DNA of 64,000 bases from Henricia sp. BOLD:AAB3569. Its lineage: Eukaryota > Echinodermata > Asteroidea > Spinulosida > Echinasteridae. Shown piece by piece: positions 1 through 11,640 of this stretch. The DNA is taken from NCBI GenBank assembly GCA_037783545.1, contig JBBELK010000167.1, positions 186,001-250,000 of the forward strand, read 5' to 3'. Made by a program: the position numbers and the translations under genes. A model generated the notes under the pieces. The model did no database searches. It saw only the letters and a list, made by a program, of their open reading frames with translations, and was not told the origin of the DNA. Position 1 is the first letter of the stretch. Each line of letters opens with the position of its first letter.

Positions 1-48
1 GACCGAGTTATTGGCGAATGAAGCTAAAACTCAATCTTGGCACACTAA

Positions 49-257
49 TTGTTGGCACAAACAGACGTCGCTTTCGGCGAATACTGCGTCTCGAACGGTC
101 GTTATTTTGGAACTGAAGGAATTTCCAGACAAACTTCCAATTTTGCCTGCTTAAACAGCTCTATGTCGCAAACTTGTTTTGCAAATTTGAACAGTTTCCC
201 GTTCAAACCGACCGAGTTATTGGCGAATGAAGCTAAAACTCAATCTTGGCACACTAA
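49..257 (+). repeat. Reference monomer, Q type (m1-m209)
   Basis: This monomer sets the numbering used here (m1 = 49). It has 89 G/C in 209 bp and 13 CpGs, eight of them in about 36 bp from the GACGTC site (m16-m21) to TCGTT (m51-55). A nearly invariant core runs from m51 to m89. The dimorphic box (m161-m199) carries the Q form: ccgaccgagtta, gaatgaagct, actcaatcttgg. The Q form also creates a perfect 8-bp direct repeat TTGGCACA at 37-44 and 52-59, 15 bp apart, spanning the monomer junction. Recurrent variable bases are m22-23, m35, m50, m90, m98, m113, m140 and m156. Start and strand are conventional only. Confidence 0.95.
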
Positions 258-466
258 TTGTTGGCACAAACAGACGTCGCTTTCGGCGAATACTGCGTCT
301 CGAACGGTCGTTATTTTGGAACTGAAGGAATTTCCAGACAAACTTCCAATTTTGCCTGCTTAAACAGCTCTATGTCGCAAACTTGTTTTGCAAATTTGAA
401 CAGTTTCCCGTTCAAACTGACCGATTTATTGGCGAATGTAGCTAAAACTTGCTGCCGGCACACTAA
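258..466 (+). repeat. Reference monomer, V type
   Basis: This monomer has the same body as its neighbour but a different box: ctgaccgattta, gaatgtagct and acttgctgccgg. It differs from the Q form at nine positions within 39 bp, while the rest of the two monomers is almost identical. The box creates the perfect palindrome TGCCGGCA at 453-460. Other V subtypes have acttgcggccgg (containing cggccg and gccggc) or end in ggcaaactaatgtttgg. In a hand count of the first 76 monomers (49 to 15933) I get 33 Q, 42 V and one hybrid. Confidence 0.93.
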
Positions 467-2974
467 TTGTTGGCACAAACAGACGTCGCTTTCGGCGAAT
501 GCTGCGTCTCGAACGTTCGTTATTTTGGAACTGAAGGAATTTCCAGACAAACTTCCAATTTTGCCTGCTTAAACAGCTCTATGTCGCAAACTTGTTTTGC
601 AAATTTGAACAGTTTCCCGTTCAAACCGACCGAGTTATTGGCGAATGAAGCTAAAACTCAATCTTGGCACACTAATTGTTGGCACAAACAGACGTCGCTT
701 TCGGCGAATACTGCGTCTCGAACGGTCGTTATTTTGGAACTGAAGGAATTTCCAGACAAACTTCCAATTTTGCCTGCTTAAACAGCTCTATGTCGCAAAC
801 TTGTTTTGCAAATTTGAACAGTTTCCCGTTCAAACTGACCGATTTATTGGCGAATGTAGCTAAAACTTGCTGCCGGCACACTAATTGTTGGCACAAACAG
901 ACGTCCCTTTCGGCGAATGCTGCGTCTCGAACGTTCGTTATTTTGGAACTGAAGGAATTTCCAGACAAACTTCCAATTTTGCCTGCTTAAACAGCTCTAT
1001 GTCGCAAACTTGTTTTGCAAATTTGAACAGTTTCCCGTTCAAACTGACCGATTTATTGGCGAATGTAGCTAAAACTTGCGGCCGGCACACTAATTGTTGG
1101 CACAAACAGACGTCGTTTTCGGCGAATACTGCGTCTCGAACGTTCGTTATTTTGGAACTGAAGGAATTTCCAGACAAACTTCAAATTTTGCCTGCTTAAA
1201 CAGCTCTATGTCGCAAACTTGTTTTGCAAATTTGAACAGTTTCCCGTTCAAACCGACCGAGTTATTGGCGAATGAAGCTAAAACTCAATCTTGGCACACT
1301 AATTGTTGGCACAAACAGACGTCGCTTTCGGCGAATACTGCGTCTCGAACGGTCGTTATTTTGGAACTGAAGGAATTTCCAGACAAACTTCCAATTTTGC
1401 CTGCTTAAACAGCTCTATGTCGCAAACTTGTTTTGCAAATTTGAACAGTTTCCCGTTCAAACTGACCGATTTATTGGCGAATGTAGCTAAAACTTGCTGC
1501 CGGCACACTAATTGTTGGCACAAACAGACGTCGCTTTCGGCGAATGCTGCGTCTCGAACGTTCGTTATTTTGGAACTGAAGGAATTTCCAGACAAACTTC
1601 CAATTTTGCCTGCTTAAACAGCTCTATGTCGCAAACTTGTTTTGCAAATTTGAACAGTTTCCCGTTCAAACCGACCGAGTTATTGGCGAATGAAGCTAAA
1701 ACTCAATCTTGGCACACTAATTGTTGGCACAAACAGACGTCGCTTTCGGCGAATACTGCGTCTCGAACGGTCGTTATTTTGGAACTGAAGGAATTTCCAG
1801 ACAAACTTCCAATTTTGCCTGCTTAAACAGCTCTATGTCGCAAACTTGTTTTGCAAATTCGAACAGTTTCCCGTTCAAACTGACCGATTTATTGGCGAAT
1901 GTAGCTAAAACTTGCGGCCGGCACACTAATTGTTGTCACAAACAGACGTCGTTTTCGGCGAATACTGCGTCTCGAACGTTCGTTATTTTGGAACTGAAGG
2001 AATTTCCAGACAAACTTCAAATTTTGCCTGCTTAAACAGCTTTATGTCGCAAACTTGTTTTGCAAATTTGAACAGTTTCCCGTTCAAACTGACCGAGTTA
2101 TTGGCGAATGTAGCTAAAACTTGCTGCCGGCAAACTAATGTTTGGCACAAACAGACGTCGCTTTCGGCGAATACTGCGTCTCGAACGGTCGTTATTTTGG
2201 AACTGAAGGAATTTCCAGACAAACTTCCAATTTTGGCTGCTTAAACAGCTCTATGTCGCAAACTTGTTTTGCAAATTTGAACAGTTTCCCGTTCAAACCG
2301 ACCGAGTTATTGGCGAATGAAGCTAAAACTCAATCTTGGCACACTAATTGTTGGCACAAACAGACGTCGGTTTCGGCGAATACTGCGTCTCGAACGGTCG
2401 TTATTTTGGAACTGAAGGAATTTCCAGACAAACTTCCAATTTTGCCTGCTTAAACAGCTCTATGTCGCAAACTTGTTTTGCAAATTTGAACAGTTTCCCG
2501 TTCAAACTGACCGAGTTATTGGCGAATGTAGCTAAAACTTGCTGCCGGCAAACTAATGTTTGGCACAAACAGACGTCGCTTTCGGCGAATACTGCGTCTC
2601 GAACGGTCGTTATTTTGGAACTGAAGGAATTTCCAGACAAACTTCCAATTTTGGCTGCTTAAACAGCTCTATGTCGCAAACTTGTTTTGCAAATTTGAAC
2701 AGTTTCCCGTTCAAACCGACCGAGTTATTGGCGAATGAAGCTAAAACTCAATCTTGGCACACTAATTGTTGGCACAAACAGACGTCGGTTTCGGCGAATA
2801 CTGCGTCTCGAACGGTCGTTATTTTGGAACTGAAGGAATTTCCAGACAAACTTCCAATTTTGCCTGCTTAAACAGCTCTATGTCGCAAACTTGTTTTGCA
2901 AATTTGAACAGTTTCCCGTTCAAACTGACCGATTTATTGGCGAATGTAGCTAAAACTTGCGGCCGGCACACTAA

Positions 2975-3183
2975 TTGTTGTCACAAACAGACGTCGTTTT
3001 CGGCGAATACTGCGTCTCGAACGTTCGTTATTTTGGAACTGAAGGAATTTCCAGACAAACTTCCAATTTTGCCTGCTTAAACAGCTTTATGTCGCAAACT
3101 TGTTTTGCAAATTTGAACAGTTTCCCGTTCAAACTGACCGAGTTATTGGCGAATGTAGCTAAAACTCAATCTTGGCACACTAA
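2975..3183 (+). repeat. Hybrid-box monomer (V left, Q right)
   Basis: The box reads ctgaccgagtta and gaatgtagct (V type) and then actcaatcttgg (Q type). The switch falls within about 10 bp. The same hybrid is at 49358-49566 in block L2. Confidence 0.9.
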
Positions 3184-3392
3184 TTGTTGTCACAAACAGA
3201 CGTCGTTTTCGGCGAATACTGCGTCTCGAACGGTCGTTATTTTGGAACTGAAGGAATTTCCAGACAAACTTCCAATTTTGCCTGCTTAAACAGCTCTATG
3301 TCGCAAACTTGTTTTGCAAATTCGAACAGTTTCCCGTTCAAACTGACCGATTTATTGGCGAATGTAGCTAAAACTTGCGGCCGGCACACTAA

Positions 3393-5482
3393 TTGTTGTC
3401 ACAAACAGACGTCGTTTTCGGCGAATACTGCGTCTCGAACGTTCGTTATTTTGGAACTGAAGGAATTTCCAGACAAACTTCAAATTTTGCCTGCTTAAAC
3501 AGCTTTATGTCGCAAACTTGTTTTGCAAATTTGAACAGTTTCCCGTTCAAACTGACCGAGTTATTGGCGAATGTAGCTAAAACTTGCTGCCGGCAAACTA
3601 ATGTTTGGCACAAACAGACGTCGCTTTCGGCGAATACTGCGTCTCGAACGGTCGTTATTTTGGAACTGAAGGAATTTCCAGACAAACTTCCAATTTTGGC
3701 TGCTTAAACAGCTCTATGTCGCAAACTTGTTTTGCAAATTTGAACAGTTTCCCGTTCAAACCGACCGAGTTATTGGCGAATGAAGCTAAAACTCAATCTT
3801 GGCACACTAATTGTTGGCACAAACAGACGTCGGTTTCGGCGAATACTGCGTCTCGAACGGTCGTTATTTTGGAACTGAAGGAATTTCCAGACAAACTTCC
3901 AATTTTGCCTGCTTAAACAGCTCTATGTCGCAAACTTGTTTTGCAAATTTGAACAGTTTCCCGTTCAAACTGACCGAGTTATTGGCGAATGTAGCTAAAA
4001 CTTGCTGCCGGCAAACTAATGTTTGGCACAAACAGACGTCGCTTTCGGCGAATACTGCGTCTCGAACGGTCGTTATTTTGGAACTGAAGGAATTTCCAGA
4101 CAAACTTCCAATTTTGGCTGCTTAAACAGCTCTATGTCGCAAACTTGTTTTGCAAATTTGAACAGTTTCCCGTTCAAACCGACCGAGTTATTGGCGAATG
4201 AAACTAAAACTCAATCTTGGCACACTAATTGTTGGCACAAACAGACGTCGGTTTCGGCGAATACTGCGTCTCGAACGGTCGTTATTTTGGAACTGAAGGA
4301 ATTTCCAGACAAACTTCCAATTTTGCCTGCTTAAACAGCTCTATGTCGCAAACTTGTTTTGCAAATTTGAACAGTTTCCCGTTCAAACTGACCGATTTAT
4401 TGGCGAATGTAGCTAAAACTTGCGGCCGGCACACTAATTGTTGTCACAAACAGACGTCGTTTTCGGCGAATACTGCGTCTCGAACGTTCGTTATTTTGGA
4501 ACTGAAGGAATTTCCAGACAAACTTCCAATTTTGCCTGCTTAAACAGCTTTATGTCGCAAACTTGTTTTGCAAATTTGAACAGTTTCCCGTTCAAACTGA
4601 CCGAGTTATTGGCGAATGTAGCTAAAACTTGCTGCCGGCAAACTAATGTTTGGCACAAACAGACGTCGCTTTCGGCGAATACTGCGTCTCGAACGGTCGT
4701 TATTTTGGAACTGAAGGAATTTCCAGACAAACTTCCAATTTTGGCTGCTTAAACAGCTCTATGTCGCAAACTTGTTTTGCAAATTTGAACAGTTTCCCGT
4801 TCAAACCGACCGAGTTATTGGCGAATGAAGCTAAAACTCAATCTTGGCACACTAATTGTTGGCACAAACAGACGTCGGTTTCGGCGAATACTGCGTCTCG
4901 AACGGTCGTTATTTTGGAACTGAAGGAATTTCCAGACAAACTTCCAATTTTGCCTGCTTAAACAGCTCTATGTCGCAAACTTGTTTTGCAAATTTGAACA
5001 GTTTCCCGTTCAAACTGACCGAGTTATTGGCGAATGTAGCTAAAACTTGCTGCCGGCAAACTAATGTTTGGCACAAACAGACGTCGCTTTCGGCGAATAC
5101 TGCGTCTCGAACGGTCGTTATTTTGGAACTGAAGGAATTTCCAGACAAACTTCCAATTTTGGCTGCTTAAACAGCTCTATGTCGCAAACTTGTTTTGCAA
5201 ATTTGAACAGTTTCCCGTTCAAACCGACCGAGTTATTGGCGAATGAAGCTAAAACTCAATCTTGGCACACTAATTGTTGGCACAAACAGACGTCGGTTTC
5301 GGCGAATACTGCGTCTCGAACGGTCGTTATTTTGGAACTGAAGGAATTTCCAGACAAACTTCCAATTTTGCCTGCTTAAACAGCTCTATGTCGCAAACTT
5401 GTTTTGCAAATTTGAACAGTTTCCCGTTCAAACTGACCGATTTATTGGCGAATGTAGCTAAAACTTGCGGCCGGCACACTAA
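3393..5482. repeat. 5-monomer higher-order repeat (1045 bp), two units
   Basis: The order of five monomer subtypes beginning at 3393 is repeated at 4438, exactly 1045 bp (5 x 209) on, and begins again at 5483 before diverging after two monomers. Within the unit the Q/V box order is V-Q-V-Q-V. Similar partial units start at 1930 and 7364. The same pattern is carried in L2 at 49776-51865. Confidence 0.85.
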
Positions 5483-8400
5483 TTGTTGTCACAAACAGAC
5501 GTCGTTTTCGGCGAATACTGCGTCTCGAACGTTCGTTATTTTGGAACTGAAGGAATTTCCAGACAAACTTCCAATTTTGCCTGCTTAAACAGCTTTATGT
5601 CGCAAACTTGTTTTGCAAATTTGAACAGTTTCCCGTTCAAACTGACCGAGTTATTGGCGAATGTAGCTAAAACTTGCTGCCGGCAAACTAATGTTTGGCA
5701 CAAACAGACGTCGCTTTCGGCGAATACTGCGTCTCGAACGGTCGTTATTTTGGAACTGAAGGAATTTCCAGACAAACTTCCAATTTTGGCTGCTTAAACA
5801 GCTCTATGTCGCAAACTTGTTTTGCAAATTTGAACAGTTTCCCGTTCAAACCGACCGAGTTATTGGCGAATGAAGCTAAAACTCAATCTTGGCACACTAA
5901 TTGTTGGCACAAACAGACGTCGGTTTCGGCGAATACTGCGTCTCGAACGGTCGTTATTTTGGAACTGAAGGAATTTCCAGACAAACTTCCAATTTTGCCT
6001 GCTTAAACAGCTCTATGTCGCAAACTTGTTTTGCAAATTTGAACAGTTTCCCGTTCAAACTGACCGATTTATTGGCGAATGTAGCTAAAACTTGCGGCCG
6101 GCACACTAATTGTTGGCACAAACAGACGTCGTTTTCGGCGAATACTGCGTCTCGAACGGTCGTTATTTTGGAACTGAAGGAATTTCCAGACAAACTTCCA
6201 ATTTTGGCTGCTTAAACAGCTCTATGTCGCAAACTTGTTTTGCAAATTTGAACAGTTTCCCGTTCAAACCGACCGAGTTATTGGCGAATGAAGCTAAAAC
6301 TCAATCTTGGCACACTAATTGTTGGCACAAACAGACGTCGGTTTCGGCGAATACTGCGTCTCGAACGGTCGTTATTTTGGAACTGAAGGAATTTCCAGAC
6401 AAACTTCCAATTTTGCCTGCTTAAACAGCTCTATGTCGCAAACTTGTTTTGCAAATTTGAACAGTTTCCCGTTCAAACTGACCGAGTTATTGGCGAATGT
6501 AGCTAAAACTTGCTGCCGGCAAACTAATGTTTGGCACAAACAGACGTCGCTTTCGGCGAATACTGCGTCTCGAACGGTCGTTATTTTGGAACTGAAGGAA
6601 TTTCCAGACAAACTTCCAATTTTGGCTGCTTAAACAGCTCTATGTCGCAAACTTGTTTTGCAAATTTGAACAGTTTCCCGTTCAAACCGACCGAGTTATT
6701 GGCGAATGAAGCTAAAACTCAATCTTGGCACACTAATTGTTGGCACAAACAGACGTCGTTTTCGGCGAATACTGCGTCTCGAACGGTCGTTATTTTGGAA
6801 CTGAAGGAATTTCCAGACAAACTTCCAATTTTGCCTGCTTAAACAGCTTTATGTCGCAAACTTGTTTTGCAAATTTGAACAGTTTCCCGTTCAAACTGAC
6901 CGAGTTATTGGCGAATGTAGCTAAAACTTGCTGCCGGCAAACTAATGTTTGGCACAAACAGACGTCGCTTTCGGCGAATACTGCGTCTCGAACGGTCGTT
7001 ATTTTGGAACTGAAGGAATTTCCAGACAAACTTCCAATTTTGGCTGCTTAAACAGCTCTATGTCGCAAACTTGTTTTGCAAATTTGAACAGTTTCCCGTT
7101 CAAACCGACCGAGTTATTGGCGAATGAAGCTAAAACTCAATCTTGGCACACTAATTGTTGGCACAAACAGACGTCGGTTTCGGCGAATACTGCGTCTCGA
7201 ACGGTCGTTATTTTGGAACTGAAGGAATTTCCAGACAAACTTCCAATTTTGCCTGCTTAAACAGCTCTATGTCGCAAACTTGTTTTGCAAATTTGAACAG
7301 TTTCCCGTTCAAACTGACCGATTTATTGGCGAATGTAGCTAAAACTTGCGGCCGGCACACTAATTGTTGTCACAAACAGACGTCGTTTTCGGCGAATACT
7401 GCGTCTCGAACGTTCGTTATTTTGGAACTGAAGGAATTTCCAGACAAACTTCCAATTTTGCCTGCTTAAACAGCTTTATGTCGCAAACTTGTTTTGCAAA
7501 TTTGAACAGTTTCCCGTTCAAACTGACCGAGTTATTGGCGAATGTAGCTAAAACTTGCTGCCGGCAAACTAATGTTTGGCACAAACAGACGTCGCTTTCG
7601 GCGAATACTGCGTCTCGAACGGTCGTTATTTTGGAACTGAAGGAATTTCCAGACAAACTTCCAATTTTGGCTGCTTAAACAGCTCTATGTCGCAAACTTG
7701 TTTTGCAAATTTGAACAGTTTCCCGTTCAAACCGACCGAGTTATTGGCGAATGAAGCTAAAACTCAATCTTGGCACACTAATTGTTGGCACAAACAGACG
7801 TCGGTTTCGGCGAATACTGCGTCTCGAACGGTCGTTATTTTGGAACTGAAGGAATTTCCAGACAAACTTCCAATTTTGCCTGCTTAAACAGCTCTATGTC
7901 GCAAACTTGTTTTGCAAATTTGAACAGTTTCCCGTTCAAACTGACCGATTTATTGGCGAATGTAGCTAAAACTTGCGGCCGGCACACTAATTGTTGGCAC
8001 AAACAGACGTCGTTTTCGGCGAATACTGCGTCTCGAACGGTCGTTATTTTGGAACTGAAGGAATTTCCAGACAAACTTCCAATTTTGGCTGCTTAAACAG
8101 CTCTATGTCGCAAACTTGTTTTGCAAATTTGAACAGTTTCCCGTTCAAACCGACCGAGTTATTGGCGAATGAAGCTAAAACTCAATCTTGGCACACTAAT
8201 TGTTGGCACAAACAGACGTCGCTTTCGGCGAATGCTGCGTCTCGAACGTTCGTTATTTTGGAACTGAAGGAATTTCCAGACAAACTTCCAATTTTGCCTG
8301 CTTAAACAGCTCTATGTCGCAAACTTGTTTTGCAAATTCGAACAGTTTCCCGTTCAAACTGACCGATTTATTGGCGAATGTAGCTAAAACTTGCGGCCGG

Positions 8401-8714
8401 CACACTAATTGTTGTCACAAACAGACGTCGTTTTCGGCGAATACTGCGTCTCGAACGTTCGTTATTTTGGAACTGAAGGAATTTCCAGACAAACTTCAAA
8501 TTTTGCCTGCTTAAACAGCTTTATGTCGCAAACTTGTTTTGCAAATTTGAACAGTTTCCCGTTCAAACTGACCGAGTTATTGGCGAATGTAGCTAAAACT
8601 TGCTGCCGGCAAACTAATGTTTGGCACAAACAGACGTCGCTTTCGGCGAATACTGCGTCTCGAACGGTCGTTATTTTGGAACTGAAGGAATTTCCAGACA
8701 AACTTCCAATTTTG

Positions 8715-11284
8715 GCTGCTTAAACAGCTCTATGTCGCAAACTTGTTTTGCAAATTTGAACAGTTTCCCGTTCAAACCGACCGAGTTATTGGCGAATGAA
8801 GCTAAAACTCAATCTTGGCACACTAATTGTTGGCACAAACAGACGTCGCTTTCGGCGAATACTGCGTCTCGAACGGTCGTTATTTTGGAACTGAAGGAAT
8901 TTCCAGACAAACTTCCAATTTTGCCTGCTTAAACAGCTCTATGTCGCAAACTTGTTTTGCAAATTTGAACAGTTTCCCGTTCAAACTGACCGATTTATTG
9001 GCGAATGTAGCTAAAACTTGCTGCCGGCACACTAATTGTTGGCACAAACAGACGTCGCTTTCGGCGAATGCTGCGTCTCGAACGTTCGTTATTTTGGAAC
9101 TGAAGGAATTTCCAGACAAACTTCCAATTTTGCCTGCTTAAACAGCTCTATGTCGCAAACTTGTTTTGCAAATTTGAACAGTTTCCCGTTCAAACCGACC
9201 GAGTTATTGGCGAATGAAGCTAAAACTCAATCTTGGCACACTAATTGTTGGCACAAACAGACGTCGCTTTCGGCGAATACTGCGTCTCGAACGGTCATTA
9301 TTTTGGAACTGAAGGAATTTCCAGACAAACTTCCAATTTTGCCTGCTTAAACAGCTCTATGTCGCAAACTTGTTTTGCAAATTTGAACAGTTTCCCGTTC
9401 AAACTGACCGATTTATTGGCGAATGTAGCTAAAACTTGCGGCCGGCACACTAATTGTTGGCACAAACAGACGTCGCTTTCGGCGAATACTGCGTCTCGAA
9501 CGGTCGTTATTTTGGAACTGAAGGAATTTCCAGACAAACTTCCAATTTTGCCTGCTTAAACAGCTCTATGTCGCAAACTTGTTTTGCAAATTCGAACAGT
9601 TTCCCGTTCAAACTGACCGATTTATTGGCGAATGTAGCTAAAACTTGCGGCCGGCACACTAATTGTTGTCACAAACAGACGTCGTTTTCGGCGAATACTG
9701 CGTCTCGAACGTTCGTTATTTTGGAACTGAAGGAATTTCCAGACAAACTTCAAATTGTGCCTGCTTAAACAGCTTTATGTCGCAAACTTGTTTTGCAAAT
9801 TTGAACAGTTTCCCGTTCAAACTGACCGAGTTATTGGCGAATGTAGCTAAAACTTGCTGCCGGCAAACTAATGTTTGGCACAAACAGACGTCGCTTTCGG
9901 CGAATACTGCGTCTCGAACGGTCGTTATTTTGGAACTGAAGGAATTTCCAGACAAACTTCCAATTTTGGCTGCTTAAACAGCTCTATGTCGCAAACTTGT
10001 TTTGCAAATTTGAACAGTTTCCCGTTCAAACCGACCGAGTTATTGGCGAATGAAGCTAAAACTCAATCTTGGCACACTAATTGTTGGCACAAACAGACGT
10101 CGGTTTCGGCGAATACTGCGTCTCGAACGGTCGTTATTTTGGAACTGAAGGAATTTCCAGACAAACTTCCAATTTTGCCTGCTTAAACAGCTCTATGTCG
10201 CAAACTTGTTTTGCAAATTTGAACAGTTTCCCGTTCAAACTGACCGATTTATTGGCGAATGTAGCTAAAACTTGCGGCCGGCACACTAATTGTTGGCACA
10301 AACAGACGTCGTTTTCGGCGAATACTGCGTCTCGAACGGTCGTTATTTTGGAACTGAAGGAATTTCCAGACAAACTTCCAATTTTGGCTGCTTAAACAGC
10401 TCTATGTCGCAAACTTGTTTTGCAAATTTGAACAGTTTCCCGTTCAAACCGACCGAATTATTGGCGAATGAAGCTAAAACTCAATCTTGGCACACTAATT
10501 GTTGGCACAAACAGACGTCGCTTTCGGCGAATACTGCGTCTCGAACGGTCGTTATTTTGGAACTGAAGGAATTTCCAGACAAACTTCCAATTTTGCCTGC
10601 TTAAACAGCTCTATGTCGCAAACTTGTTTTGCAAATTTGAACAGTTTCCCGTTCAAACCGACCGAGTTATTGGCGAATGAAGCTAAAACTCAATCTTGGC
10701 ACACTAATTGTTGGCACAAACAGACGTCGCTTTCGGCGAATACTGCGTCTCGAACGGTCGTTATTTTGGAACTGAAGGAATTTCCAGACAAACTTCCAAT
10801 TTTGCCTGCTTAAACAGCTCTATGTCGCAAACTTGTTTTGCAAATTTGAACAGTTTCCCGTTCAAACTGACCGATTTATTGGCGAATGTAGCTAAAACTT
10901 GCTGCCGGCACACTAATTGTTGGCACAAACAGACGTCGCTTTCGGCGAATGCTGCGTCTCGAACGTTCGTTATTTTGGAACTGAAGGAATTTCCAGACAA
11001 ACTTCCAATTTTGCCTGCTTAAACAGCTCTATGTCGCAAACTTGTTTTGCAAATTTGAACAGTTTCCCGTTCAAACCGACCGAGTTATTGGCGAATGAAG
11101 CTAAAACTCAATCTTGGCACACTAATTGTTGGCACAAACAGACGTCGCTTTCGGCGAATACTGCGTCTCGAACGGTCGTTATTTTGGAACTGAAGGAATT
11201 TCCAGACAAACTTCCAATTTTGCCTGCTTAAACAGCTCTATGTCGCAAACTTGTTTTGCAAATTTGAACAGTTTCCCGTTCAAA
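8715..11284. repeat. 14-monomer-offset duplication, copy 1
   Basis: Matches 11641-14210 at an offset of 2926 bp (14 x 209). Private variants shared only by the two copies include cggtcatt (near 9296 and 12222), aaattgtgcc (near 9756 and 12682) and the box variant gaatta (10455 and 13381). A related run without these variants occurs at 61326-63207. Confidence 0.9.
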
Positions 11285-11640
11285 CTGACCGATTTATTGG
11301 CGAATGTAGCTAAAACTTGCGGCCGGCACACTAATTGTTGGCACAAACAGACGTCGTTTTCGGCGAATACTGCGTCTCGAACGGTCGTTATTTTGGAACT
11401 GAAGGAATTTCCAGACAAACTTCCAATTTTGGCTGCTTAAACAGCTCTATGTCGCAAACTTGTTTTGCAAATTTGAACAGTTTCCCGTTCAAACCGACCG
11501 AGTTATTGGCGAATGAAGCTAAAACTCAATCTTGGCACACTAATTGTTGGCACAAACAGACGTCGCTTTCGGCGAATACTGCGTCTCGAACGGTCGTTAT
11601 TTTGGAACTGAAGGAATTTCCAGACAAACTTCCAATTTTG

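Larger units (their letters stand above)
1..8860. repeat. Segmental block L1 (copy 1 of 8.86 kb)
   Basis: About 42 monomers in an order of subtypes that is reproduced at 46384-55243 at a constant offset of 46,383 bp. It shares rare private variants with that copy, for example the altered box 'gaaactaaaact' near 4200 (50583 in the copy) and the hybrid monomer at 2975 (49358). The match continues to the left window edge, so the true block may be longer. It ends near 8860, where m35 differs (A here, G at 55244). Confidence 0.93.

Noticed and set aside
118..126. GGAATTTCC as a Rel/NF-kB-like or heat-shock-type binding site
   Set aside because: A 9-bp near-palindrome expected by chance at some rate; there is no promoter context or gene. 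Counted only among the dyad symmetries.
116..130. Nematode-like 3' splice site (tttccag) suggesting a repeated exon
   Set aside because: No matching donor or conserved coding frame was found, and frame-independent substitution argues against exons.
190..215. CENP-B box at tttcccgttcaaac
   Set aside because: The cccg core resembles the reverse complement of the CENP-B box, but the required T and the CGAA at the correct spacing are missing in all monomer types checked.
49..363. About 300 overlapping forward frames of 103-104 codons, one per monomer
   Set aside because: They start at TTG (TTGTTGGCACAA), overlap the next one by half a monomer, and exist because the monomer is open in two forward frames while its length leaves remainder 2. 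Nearly all diagnostic substitutions (m22-23, m35, m50, m98, m113, m140, m156 and the box) change the amino acid, so there is no sign of purifying selection. No recognisable domain.
311..550. Antisense frames of 79-143 codons in many monomers
   Set aside because: They also start at TTG, are shadowed by forward frames and follow the monomer periodicity. The 92-codon versions (for example 17867-18145) arise only from the gcatgaacag variant removing a stop.
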